From Alysiella filiformis (lineage in GTDB: Bacteria; Pseudomonadota; Gammaproteobacteria; Burkholderiales; Neisseriaceae), in assembly GCF_014054525.1 (NCBI RefSeq), contig NZ_CP059564.1, positions 134,357-198,356 of the forward strand: DNA of 64,000 nucleotides. Direction: 5' to 3'. The first letter of the stretch is position 1; every line of letters begins with the position of its first letter. This document shows positions 1 to 7,420 of the stretch, piece after piece. The position numbers were made by a program, and so were the translations under genes. The notes under the pieces were generated by a model, which saw only the letters and a list, made by a program, of their open reading frames with translations, searched no databases and was not told where the DNA came from.

Positions 1-490
1 AGGCGGTTTTTGTCCAGTTGATGAAATGGAAACGGTCTTCGTTGCGGCGGTCTTCAATTTCGCGGTTTTTGGCGAAGGCGTTGGGGTCATCGCCACCGCA
101 TTCCACCGCAAGCGAATGGTCCACAATCAACTGGGTTTGCACAACTGGATTGACTTTGCTGGGGTCGCCGCCTTTTTCGGCAATGGCATCGCGCAAACCT
201 GCCAAATCCACCAGCGCGGTTTGCCCCAAAATATCGTGGCAAACCACGCGCGCGGGATACCATGGAAAATCCAATTCTTGCTTATTTTCAATTAATTGGC
301 GCAACCAAGATTGCAAAGTGGGCAAATCCACATTGTCGGCACGATTGACCAAATTTTCCGCCAAAATGCGACTGGTGTAGGGCAATTTGTCGTATGCGCC
401 TGCCTGAATGTCTTCAATCGCTTGTTTTGCATCAAAATAATGCAAATCACTGTTGGGTAAGGGTTTTTTGTAGATTTGATTTGGATTCAT
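1..490 (-). CDS. acnD: Fe/S-dependent 2-methylcitrate dehydratase AcnD (N-terminal part)
   Basis: The reading frame runs from an ATG at 490 off the left edge, giving the first ~163 residues. It reads like the N terminus of the aconitase family in its AcnD branch: a short leader, LPYTSRILAENLVNR, ELDFPWYPARVVCHDILGQ, then QLIVDHSLAVECGG and NEDRFHFINW. AcnD, assisted by PrpF, dehydrates 2-methylcitrate to 2-methyl-cis-aconitate in the cytoplasm. The prpC, prpB and prpF genes lie upstream on the same strand, which favours AcnD over the TCA aconitase AcnA. The Fe-S cysteines and the C terminus are outside the window. Confidence 0.85.
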   Translation of the reverse strand, partial: MNPNQIYKKPLPNSDLHYFDAKQAIEDIQAGAYDKLPYTSRILAENLVNRADNVDLPTLQSWLRQLIENKQELDFPWYPARVVCHDILGQTALVDLAGLRDAIAEKGGDPSKVNPVVQTQLIVDHSLAVECGGDDPNAFAKNREIEDRRNEDRFHFINWTKTA

Positions 491-552
491 GGTTTATTTC
501 CTTTGTGTTTTTCTTGTGGGTAAAACGAGGGGGGTACTGCAAAATTGGGAGC

Positions 553-629
553 GTAGGTTGGGTTGTAAACCCTACATTTTTGCCGTGATTTCGTGATTTT
601 ATGATGTTGGGTTTGCAACCCAACCTACA
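553..629. repeat. Inverted repeat between acnD and its upstream neighbour
   Basis: GTAGGTTGGGTTG at 553-565 is the exact reverse complement of CAACCCAACCTAC at 617-629, so the segment can fold into a long hairpin. It resembles the GTAGGGTGC hairpins elsewhere in the window. A DUS follows at 640-654. The rest of the 491-730 gap shows no gene. Confidence 0.7.
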
Positions 630-730
630 TTTTTTGATTTTCAGGCAGCCTGAAAAGATATTTTACTATTTCTTTTAATTTTTCAATAATTTGGTGTATG
701 ATGTGAACTCGGTATTTCAATCCATTACCA

Positions 731-1120
731 TTAAAGTTTATTGGCAATATGTCGCGTTATCGTGCCTGAATACAATAATTTCTTTAATGAATACAGGAAA
801 AATTGACAAGCGTCCTTTTCATCTAAAAATGAAACAACATCGTATCTGTTGCCCCGTTCAGAATAAAAAACATAAAAAATGGTTTTTTCTTGATAATCTT
901 CACAACTGATACAAATCGCATCATTTGCTTGTCCAATATCGTCCATAATCGCAAAAGTATTATTGGGAATATTCAACCGATACAAATATTCTTTTAACTC
1001 AATAATCTTATTGATATTCTTACTTAATTGGGATAAGCCCATTATGTCTTTATTGTATCCAAAATGTACCAAATTTCTTTTATTTTCAAAAAATTGCGTT
1101 ATTTTAGCCCAAATAATCAT
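731..1120 (-). CDS. Small immunity-protein-like hypothetical
   Basis: This 129-residue cytoplasmic protein starts at an ATG 8 nt downstream of an AAGGA ribosome binding site. Its centre reads IFYVFYSERGNRYDVVSF followed by DEKDACQFFLYSL. A YSERG motif followed by an acidic stretch and an aromatic helix is a pattern I associate with small polymorphic-toxin immunity families (Imm59-like). That link is from memory of the motif, not a search. There is no signal peptide or membrane segment, and no toxin gene is adjacent. It is AT-rich relative to neighbouring core genes, which fits acquired DNA. Confidence 0.45.
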   Translation of the reverse strand: MIIWAKITQFFENKRNLVHFGYNKDIMGLSQLSKNINKIIELKEYLYRLNIPNNTFAIMDDIGQANDAICISCEDYQEKTIFYVFYSERGNRYDVVSFLDEKDACQFFLYSLKKLLYSGTITRHIANKL

Positions 1121-1238
1121 TTAAATTATCCTTGTAATCTGATTTTCAGGCTGCCTGAAACATTTTTTCATCGCTTGACAGCCATTGCCTCAAAACCGAT
1201 AATCCCATTTTAGGTTTATTTTTATAGGAAAAATCAAA

Positions 1239-1454
1239 ATGTTAATTGAAATTAGCACATTACCGCCAGCGATTCAAGAGCAAATTTTATCGGTTAAACA
1301 AGGTGAAATCGTACAATTCATTCATCATGGCAAATTAATTGGCAGTTTCAAACGCCCCAGCGAAGATTCCTTAATGGCTGCCGCAGGTTTATTAAAAGAT
1401 TACGGCATTGACGGCTTGGAATACGAACGCCAAATTCGCAGCGAATGGGATTAA
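1239..1454 (+). CDS. Antitoxin of a VapBC-type toxin-antitoxin pair
   Basis: This 71-residue protein has a short N-terminal strand (MLIEISTLP), the phrase GEIVQFIHHGKLIGSF and an acidic C-terminal tail ending GLEYERQIRSEWD. The layout matches small Phd/VapB-like antitoxins, in which the first half binds DNA and the tail blocks the toxin. The PIN-domain toxin starts 2 nt after its stop codon, so the two are surely co-transcribed. The role as antitoxin is inferred from this pairing, and DNA binding has not been shown. TATAGGAAAAATC before the ATG gives an AGGA ribosome binding site. Confidence 0.7.
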   Translation: MLIEISTLPPAIQEQILSVKQGEIVQFIHHGKLIGSFKRPSEDSLMAAAGLLKDYGIDGLEYERQIRSEWD

Positions 1455-1456
1455 AA

Positions 1457-1825
1457 ATGTATCTCATTGACACCAATATCATTATTTATCATTTGGCAAA
1501 TATGCCCCAAGCCGTGTATTTTTTGGACAATCATCGCAATCAACTTGCCATTTCCACCATTACCGTTGCCGAAGTTTTGTCCTTTCCCATGAATGATGAG
1601 ACTTTGGCAACCATGCACCGCTTTTTGGAAGACAATTTCACTTGGCTGGACGTAAGCCGCGACATCGTTTTAAAAACCGCCGAAATTCGCCGCCAAAAGA
1701 AAACCAAAACACCCGATGCACTGATTGCCGCCACCGCTTTGCAACACGGTTTGATTTTGGTCAGCCGCAACGAAAAAGATTTTAAACATTTGCCATTAAA
1801 ACTGATTAATCCAATGGGAAATTAA
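1457..1825 (+). CDS. vapC: VapC-family PIN-domain ribonuclease toxin
   Basis: This 122-residue protein starts MYLIDTN, the canonical PIN-domain opening. The expected metal-binding acids are all visible: Asp5 in LIDTN, Glu39 in TVAEV, Asp87 in KTPDALIAATA and an acidic residue near Asp108. PIN toxins of this kind cleave RNA, often initiator tRNA or rRNA, when freed from their antitoxin. I chose the ATG at 1457 because it puts MYLIDTN first; an upstream ATG at 1445 would overlap the antitoxin by 10 nt. Translation is probably coupled to the antitoxin. A DUS lies just after the stop, at the boundary with the next minus-strand gene. Confidence 0.88.
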   Translation: MYLIDTNIIIYHLANMPQAVYFLDNHRNQLAISTITVAEVLSFPMNDETLATMHRFLEDNFTWLDVSRDIVLKTAEIRRQKKTKTPDALIAATALQHGLILVSRNEKDFKHLPLKLINPMGN

Positions 1826-1869
1826 CGGTTTTTTTAGGTTTTCAGGCTGCCTGAAACATTTTTCCCATT

Positions 1870-2205
1870 TTATTTTGCGGTTTCAATCATCAATTCAAAA
1901 TGATATTCTTGTGAATATTTTGCCAAAATAAGGTGTAATTGTTTAATTATTTCATCAATATAATCAAATACTTTTTCTTTTCCGCATAATGTATTCATCG
2001 CGTCCAATTCGTCTAATGTTTGCAAAATATCGCATAATTCTGGAACGCAATGCGATTCAAGCTCTTGAATAATTTTGGGTCGGGCAAATGTCCAAATCCC
2101 TGCTTCAAAAGGGATTATTTCCGCTTTTATCGCTTGCAACAAACCCAAAGCCCAAATCGCCACATAACAAGACGGATTTTGGACGTCAATTTGTAATCTT
2201 TTCAT
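1870..2205 (-). CDS. Hypothetical protein, 111 residues
   Basis: I do not recognise this family. The protein begins MKRLQIDVQNPSCYVAIWALGLLQAIK and continues with a mostly helical, acidic second half. It has no signal peptide and no obvious membrane segment beyond a mildly hydrophobic helix at residues 14-26. The size, lack of partners and setting beside a toxin-antitoxin pair and an immunity-like gene are compatible with an orphan immunity or accessory protein, but that is a guess. The ribosome binding site before the ATG is weak. Confidence 0.5.
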   Translation of the reverse strand: MKRLQIDVQNPSCYVAIWALGLLQAIKAEIIPFEAGIWTFARPKIIQELESHCVPELCDILQTLDELDAMNTLCGKEKVFDYIDEIIKQLHLILAKYSQEYHFELMIETAK

Positions 2206-2300
2206 TTTGTTAAATTTGTTTATTCAAATTCAAATTTTCAGGCTGCCTGAAAAATACTTTCTTCATATAATTGAAATATTATGCCAATTCGGTACGACAT

Positions 2301-3173
2301 TTACTTCCGCCCAAACCATTTCCCCCCAAACACATGGCACACCAATCCCCCCATTACCAAAGCCATACCACCCCAATTCCACAGCCCAAGTCTTTCATTT
2401 AAAAGCAGATAACCCACCAACAACGCCACCACAGGCACCAACAACGCAAACGGTGTAACCTTGCCAGCAGGATAACGCGACAACAACGCCCCCCAAGCCG
2501 TATAGCCCACCATACTGGACACATACGCCAAAAATAGCACGCCAATCAATCCCTTAACGCTGATACCGCGCACCGCATTCGCCACACCGTCCGCGCCATA
2601 CATCGCCACCGCCGTCAGTGCAAACGCCACCAACGCCGCCCAACTGCCCCACACCACCAATGCCAACGGTTGTACCGCGCCAATTTTCTTCACAATAATG
2701 TTGCCACACGCCCACGAAACCGCCGCCCCCAGCACAGGCAACATCGCCACTATCGGCAAACTGCCCTGATAATGCCCCACGCCAATCAACACCAAACCCA
2801 TCGCCGCCGTTCCCATGCCCCACAAATGGTGTGCCAACACGGGTTCGCGCAACATCACGCCTGCAATCAGCACGGTAAAAAACACCTGCGCCTGTATCAT
2901 CAATGCCGCCAAACCAGTCGGAAAACCCCAACTCAATGCGGTAAACATCAAGGCAAATTGCCCAAAATTAATCGTTAATCCGTATAAAATCAGCCATTTC
3001 CATGCAACAGGCGGTTTTTTAATCACAAAAACCGCAGGAAACAACACGCACACAAAACGCCATGCCCCCAATACCATAGGCGGTAATTCGTCCAGCGCAA
3101 TCCGCATAAAAAAGAAATTCACGCCCCACACGCCCACCACAGCAGCAATCAGCAATCGGTCTTTTAAAGTCAT
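2301..3173 (-). CDS. EamA-family inner-membrane transporter
   Basis: This 290-residue, strongly hydrophobic protein has about ten membrane segments arranged as two halves, as expected for the drug/metabolite transporter EamA fold. Family hallmarks include an N-terminal VVGVWGVNFFFMR segment, GFPTGLAALMIQAQVFFT in helix 3-4, and a second-half PFALLVPVVALLVGYLLLNE motif. Members export metabolites such as O-acetylserine, cysteine or other amino acids; the substrate cannot be read from sequence. It is probably monocistronic. A DUS sits 30-45 nt upstream of the start, between it and the periplasmic protein gene. Confidence 0.82.
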   Translation of the reverse strand: MTLKDRLLIAAVVGVWGVNFFFMRIALDELPPMVLGAWRFVCVLFPAVFVIKKPPVAWKWLILYGLTINFGQFALMFTALSWGFPTGLAALMIQAQVFFTVLIAGVMLREPVLAHHLWGMGTAAMGLVLIGVGHYQGSLPIVAMLPVLGAAVSWACGNIIVKKIGAVQPLALVVWGSWAALVAFALTAVAMYGADGVANAVRGISVKGLIGVLFLAYVSSMVGYTAWGALLSRYPAGKVTPFALLVPVVALLVGYLLLNERLGLWNWGGMALVMGGLVCHVFGGKWFGRK

Positions 3174-3222
3174 TTTTCAATATTTTTCAAATGGTTCATG
3201 GTTTTCAGGCTGCCTGAAAACC

Positions 3223-3741
3223 CTATCTGCGCTCTGGCACGGGCAAATTGCCAACTTTAATTGCCAAATCACGATGATTCAATTTATCCGCAATTTGACG
3301 CGCCGTGTCGCGGTCGGCATGGTTGCCAACGTCCAATAAAAATTTTTGCAATTCAATATCGTAGCGCAAAACAAATTCTTTCACGCCTGCTTGTCGCAAA
3401 GTTTCAGACAATTCATCTTGTTCACGCAAAAACTGTTGGCGCGACTTTTTCGCTTGGCGAATCACCACATGACGGCGCATTTTTGGGCTTAATGATTTCA
3501 GCCACGCTTGGCGATTTTGATTATCCGCAAACAAAACAACAATTTGAAACTTGGGTTTGCGCTGAATGTACATGTCGCCATAATTGGGGTCGTTTTCGCG
3601 CTCCAAACGCTCGGATAGGGCAACAATATTGTCTATCCCATTATTTTGTTTAAATTTTTTATTTTTGGCAAAACTGGGTTGCGTTGCCAACATCATCACG
3701 CCAAGCCATACAATCTTTTTGATGATTTTGGACATTTTCAT
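3223..3741 (-). CDS. Secreted hypothetical protein
   Basis: I chose the ATG at 3741 because it gives MKMSKIIKKIVWLGVMMLA followed by TQPSFA, a good Sec signal peptide. The ORF itself is open further upstream, into the CHMI gene. The mature part (about 150 residues) is basic and contains KFQIVVLFADNQNRQAWL and VKEFVLRYDIELQKFLLDVG. I do not recognise the domain. The start codon lies 2 nt beyond the stop of the CHMI-type gene, so the two are likely translationally coupled. The protein is predicted to be periplasmic; its function is unknown. Confidence 0.6.
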   Translation of the reverse strand: MKMSKIIKKIVWLGVMMLATQPSFAKNKKFKQNNGIDNIVALSERLERENDPNYGDMYIQRKPKFQIVVLFADNQNRQAWLKSLSPKMRRHVVIRQAKKSRQQFLREQDELSETLRQAGVKEFVLRYDIELQKFLLDVGNHADRDTARQIADKLNHRDLAIKVGNLPVPERR

Positions 3742-3745
3742 CTGT

Positions 3746-4096
3746 TTACAAAATGATTTTGTGGTAACTTTCTCGTTCAATATCTTGCATTTGCACGGTA
3801 ATTTGTGTGCCTGTGGGCGTGTATTCAGGCAGCTTGGCGGCAATGGTTTGGGCAAGATTTTGGCTTAATTCGGCTTTGATTTCTGCCTTGCGCCCCGCCA
3901 TCAAATGCAAAGTCAAATGCACAAAACCGCTTGCTTTTGTGCCGCCCACGCGGTAATCGGCATGGGATTGGGCGCGGATTTTGATGTCTTGTGGGTCAAA
4001 TTGTCCGCTCTGAACAAGGGTTTCGTGCAAGGCGTTGAGCGTTTCGTCAAGGGGCAAAGCGATGTTGTTGGCGTATTCTACAAGCAAATGAGGCAT
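3746..4096 (-). CDS. 5-carboxymethyl-2-hydroxymuconate isomerase-like tautomerase
   Basis: This 116-residue protein starts MPHLLVEYANNI, placing a proline at position 2. In the tautomerase superfamily that proline becomes the N-terminal catalytic base after Met removal. Length and the ending HLTLHLMAGRKAEIK...ITVQMQDIERESYHK match the CHMI (HpaF) family. In enteric bacteria HpaF isomerises 5-carboxymethyl-2-hydroxymuconate during homoprotocatechuate breakdown. No other hpa genes are visible here, so the true substrate may differ. It is followed directly by the secreted-protein gene at 3223-3741. Confidence 0.75.
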   Translation of the reverse strand: MPHLLVEYANNIALPLDETLNALHETLVQSGQFDPQDIKIRAQSHADYRVGGTKASGFVHLTLHLMAGRKAEIKAELSQNLAQTIAAKLPEYTPTGTQITVQMQDIERESYHKIIL

Positions 4097-4126
4097 GTTT
4101 TTTTCTCTTTAAAATCAAGTTAAAAT

Positions 4127-4258
4127 AACGCGAGTTCGGGATAAAGGTAATTGATAAATTTAAGTAACTTTGCTCCCTCTCCCTGTGGGAGAGGGCTAGG
4201 GTTGCTGCTCAACAATCCCTCTCTCCAACGCTTTCCCAAAGGGAGAGAGGGAACAGAT
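4127..4258 (+). repeat. Truncated copy of the ~175-bp inverted-repeat element
   Basis: AACGCGAGTTCGGGATAA at 4127-4144 is the left terminal repeat of the element family. It is followed by the shared ATTGATAAATTTAAGT segment and then two CCCTCTCCC...GGGAGAGGG hairpins. The right terminal repeat is missing; the copy breaks off into a DUS just before the acetyltransferase gene. Confidence 0.7.
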
Positions 4259-4276
4259 TGCAGGCTGCCTGAAACA

Positions 4277-4729
4277 TCATTTCACGTTCCATTCATAATT
4301 GAGCCAATCGCGGTTTTCATGTGCGCCCAAGCGTTGATAAAAGCGCAAACCGCCTTCATTCCACGGCGCAACCGTCCATTTGATTTGCGAACAGCCATGT
4401 TGTTGCGCGACTTCGTGCAAGGCGTACATCAATTTTTCGCCCACGCCTTGTCCACGATAAGTTTCTGATACATAAAGTTCTTTCATATAAATATTGGGGC
4501 GATTTTGCGCGGTGTAGGGCAAAAAATAATACACCAGCATACCAGCAATCGTGCCGTTGTCGTCTGCCACCAAGCTGTGAAAATCGGGCGGATTTTTGCG
4601 AAAACCGCTTTGCAACACGATTTCTGGCGTAATGGCAAAGCTGTCAATATAATGTTCAAAAATCGCCAATTCTTTCATCAATTCAAATAGTTGGGGAACG
4701 TCTTGTTCTGTTGCAAAGCGAATGTGCAT
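4277..4729 (-). CDS. GNAT-family N-acetyltransferase
   Basis: This 150-residue protein has the acetyl-CoA binding motif A as LYVSETYRGQGVGEKLM, with RGQGVG at residues 92-97, followed by motif B ending WNEGGLRFYQRLGAH. The N terminus (MHIRFATEQDVPQLFELMKELAIFE) and overall layout resemble the diamine/spermidine acetyltransferase-like subgroup, but polyamine specificity is only a possibility. It is cytoplasmic. It lies between a truncated repeat element and the LysE-type exporter gene on the same strand. Confidence 0.85.
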   Translation of the reverse strand: MHIRFATEQDVPQLFELMKELAIFEHYIDSFAITPEIVLQSGFRKNPPDFHSLVADDNGTIAGMLVYYFLPYTAQNRPNIYMKELYVSETYRGQGVGEKLMYALHEVAQQHGCSQIKWTVAPWNEGGLRFYQRLGAHENRDWLNYEWNVK

Positions 4730-4779
4730 TTTTGTGTTTCCTCAAAATGTGTTCAGGCTGCCTGAAAAATGGTTTTTCA

Positions 4780-5412
4780 TTATAACGCATTCAAAACAAA
4801 GCGAATTAAACCATACGCCAACCACCACATCATCAGCGCAATCGCCATTTCCAAAATCTGCCAAGCGCGTGGTTTGGCGAAAATCGGTTTGAGCAAACGC
4901 GCCCCATACGCCAATCCAAAAAACCAAATAAATGAAATGCTTACCGCACCCAACAGAAAATACGGTTTTTCCTGCGCCGCCAAACTGCCCGACACGCTGC
5001 CAATCAACACCACCGTATCCAAATAAACATGCGGATTGAGCAAGGTAATGGCGAGCGTGGCAAGCGCGGTTTGTTTCAGGCTGCCTGAAACTTCTGCATT
5101 TTCAGATATTTGCAAAGCGTCATGTTGTTGCGCCAACGCGCTGCGACACGACCGAAAACCATACCACAACAAAAACATCGCCCCCAAAATCGCCAGCACA
5201 ACCGAAGCCGTTTGGCTACGCGCAATCGCGCCACCCAACCCCAACACGCCCACGCTAATCAAAGCAAAATCGCAAAGAAAACAAATCATTGCTACCGCCA
5301 AAACGTGTTGTTTCAACAGTCCTTGTCGCAACACAAAAGCGTTTTGCGCCCCAATCGCCATAATCAATCCGCCAGAAATCATCGCGCCTTTTAAAATCAT
5401 TTGCCACATCAT
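4780..5412 (-). CDS. LysE/ArgO-family amino-acid exporter
   Basis: This 210-residue inner-membrane protein has about six hydrophobic helices. The LysE family signature is clear: GGLIMAIGAQNAFVLRQG near residues 15-31, then TLLNPHVYLDTVVLIG in the middle. Relatives export lysine or arginine to relieve intracellular excess. A DUS lies inside the gene and is read as SGSLK between helices 3 and 4, where extra residues are tolerated. No LysG/ArgP-type regulator is adjacent. Confidence 0.85.
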   Translation of the reverse strand: MMWQMILKGAMISGGLIMAIGAQNAFVLRQGLLKQHVLAVAMICFLCDFALISVGVLGLGGAIARSQTASVVLAILGAMFLLWYGFRSCRSALAQQHDALQISENAEVSGSLKQTALATLAITLLNPHVYLDTVVLIGSVSGSLAAQEKPYFLLGAVSISFIWFFGLAYGARLLKPIFAKPRAWQILEMAIALMMWWLAYGLIRFVLNAL

Positions 5413-5582
5413 TTTGTCTTTTTTCCGTTTGATTTAATCATTTTGTAATCATACTACAAAATGGGTTTAGGGCGACTCGGGTTTTTGAATCAAGATGATG
5501 AGTGGAAGAAAATGGCACAACTGAATCGTGTTGGCGGAAAAATGATGTTTATCGGTTGTGAAAGAACAAAATGATTTTCAAA

Positions 5583-5716
5583 TGTAGGGTGGCGTACCAC
5601 ACACCCTTCCCCCAAATTTTCAAGGTTTTGGTGCGTAATATGCACCCTACATTTTTTCGCATAAAATACCAAATTCATGATATTTCAATGATTTGGTGCG
5701 TGGTATGCACCCTACA
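5583..5716. repeat. GTAGGGTG-type hairpin repeats between exporter and prpC
   Basis: TGTAGGGTGGCGTACCAC at 5583-5600 pairs with the GGTGCGTAATATGCACCCTACA stretch ending at 5651. A second half-copy, GGTGCGTGGTATGCACCCTACA, ends at 5716, four bases short of the prpC stop region. These belong to the GTAGGGTGC hairpin family seen at 51.7, 53.1, 60.7 and 61.7 kb. The remainder of the 5413-5719 gap holds no gene that I can support. Confidence 0.7.
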
Positions 5717-5719
5717 AAA

Positions 5720-6874
5720 TCAACGCTCGCCCATCGGCACAAATGGCGTGTCATCGGGTCCTGTGTAATTCGCGCTGGGGCGAATGATTTTGCCGTCTGC
5801 GCGTTGTTCCAAAACGTGTGCGCTCCAACCTGTTGTGCGCGAAATCACAAACAATGGTGTAAACATCGCGGTTGGCACGCCCAATTTTTGATACGACACC
5901 GCGCTGAACCAATCCAAATTGGGGAACATTTTTTTCTCGTCCCACATCAGCGTTTCCAAGCGTTCGGCAATGTCAAACAAGCGCATATCGCCTGTTTCTT
6001 TGCTCAAATCGCGTGCCACTTCTTTAATCACCACATTGCGTGGGTCGGAAATGGTGTAAACGGGGTGTCCGAATCCGATGATGATTTCTTTACGCGCAAT
6101 GCGTTCGCGAATGTCGGCTTCGGCTTCGTCTGCGCTGCGATAGCGTTTTTGAATGTCGTAAGCCACTTCGTTTGCACCACCGTGTTTGGGCCCTTTGAGT
6201 GCGCCAATCGCACCTGTGATGGCAGAGTAAATGTCTGAACCTGTGCCTGCAATCACGCGGCTGGTGAACGTGGAGGCGTTAAACTCATGTTCTGCATACA
6301 AAATCAGGCTAACGTGCATGGCTTTGATGTGGCTTGCGCTGGGGCGTTTGCCGTGCAACATGTGCAAGAAATGTCCGCCAATGCTGTCTTCTTCGCTTTC
6401 CACTTCAATGCGTTTGCCGTTGTGCGAATATTGATACCAATACAACAACATACTGCCCAAACAGGCAATCAATTTATCGGCAATATCACGTGCTTCGCTG
6501 GCGGGTTGGCTTTCGCGTTCGGGGTGCACACAGCCGAGCATGGACACGCCTGTACGCAACACGTCCATGGGGTGCGTGTGGGCAGGCAGGCTTTCCAATA
6601 CCTGAATCACGCGAATGGGCAAACCGCGCAATGATTTCAATTTTTGCTTGTAAGCCGCCAATTCAAATTGATTGGGCAAATGTCCGTGAATGAGCAAATG
6701 GGCGACTTCTTCAAATTCGCAATGTTTTGCCAAATCCAAAATGTCGTAGCCGCGATAGCTCAAATCGTTGCCTGAGCGACCTACGGTGCAAAGCGCGGTG
6801 TTGCCCGCTGCCACGCCCGACAGGGCTACGGATTTTTTGGGTTTGAAAGCAGGGGTTTGGGTTTCGGTACTCAT
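5720..6874 (-). CDS. prpC: 2-methylcitrate synthase
   Basis: This 384-residue citrate-synthase-family protein condenses propionyl-CoA with oxaloacetate to 2-methylcitrate. The active-site histidines are visible in GPKHGGANE and in [14 protein letters not shown], and the C terminus ends with the typical [13 protein letters not shown]. Start at ATG 6874 gives [21 protein letters not shown], a usual PrpC N terminus. In the pathway it precedes acnD (left edge), prpF and prpB, all on the same strand. Here it is separated from prpB by an inserted protease-lipoprotein pair, so it may need its own promoter. Confidence 0.95.
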   Translation of the reverse strand: MSTETQTPAFKPKKSVALSGVAAGNTALCTVGRSGNDLSYRGYDILDLAKHCEFEEVAHLLIHGHLPNQFELAAYKQKLKSLRGLPIRVIQVLESLPAHTHPMDVLRTGVSMLGCVHPERESQPASEARDIADKLIACLGSMLLYWYQYSHNGKRIEVESEEDSIGGHFLHMLHGKRPSASHIKAMHVSLILYAEHEFNASTFTSRVIAGTGSDIYSAITGAIGALKGPKHGGANEVAYDIQKRYRSADEAEADIRERIARKEIIIGFGHPVYTISDPRNVVIKEVARDLSKETGDMRLFDIAERLETLMWDEKKMFPNLDWFSAVSYQKLGVPTAMFTPLFVISRTTGWSAHVLEQRADGKIIRPSANYTGPDDTPFVPMGER

Positions 6875-6965
6875 GGTTGTGTTCCTTTAAACAAAAGTGA
6901 AAAAGAAAGTGGAAAGATGAGTTTTTACTGCTTGGGGGAACATTTCAGGCTGCCTGAAAATTTAA

Positions 6966-7418
6966 TCAGTGTTTTTTATTTAAGTGCATATTAGGAGCAG
7001 CTAAATATTTTTTTCCATGACAATGACTCGGAATATTAATATTGCTAGGTCTTTCTTCCGATGGAATATCCCCTCCTGTTATGACAAAATCACCATCATG
7101 AAAAACTTTATCTTTACTATTAAAAAATTGAATTGATTTTCCTTGATTAATTATTTTTGTTCCTTGTGGAAAAATAAGCAAAATATCAAAAATTTTGTCC
7201 CTATCAGAATAGTTTAATCCTACACAACCATTAACCATTTTTAACTGCCCACTTGTTCCCAGACTTAGCATCAATACGCCTTCTAGTAAAGGTGGATAAG
7301 TGGGCAATTCCATTTCTTTCTTAATATGATTAATGTTTGTATTAGATTTATTTTCTAATGTATTTGGTTGTGTACAGGCTGTAAATACAATTAGTAACAA
7401 ATAAATCCAATTTTTCAT
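6966..7418 (-). CDS. Small lipoprotein downstream of the protease
   Basis: The 150-residue product begins MKNWIYLLLIVFTACTQP, a lipoprotein signal with lipobox FTAC and the lipidated Cys at residue 15. The mature part is short and AT-rich in sequence; I do not recognise its domain. It starts 2 nt after the protease stop codon, so both are translated from one message. A membrane-anchored inhibitor, chaperone or partner of the protease would fit, but nothing in the sequence proves this. It is probably exposed in the periplasm or on the outer membrane. Confidence 0.7.
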   Translation of the reverse strand: MKNWIYLLLIVFTACTQPNTLENKSNTNINHIKKEMELPTYPPLLEGVLMLSLGTSGQLKMVNGCVGLNYSDRDKIFDILLIFPQGTKIINQGKSIQFFNSKDKVFHDGDFVITGGDIPSEERPSNINIPSHCHGKKYLAAPNMHLNKKH

Positions 7419-7420
7419 AG

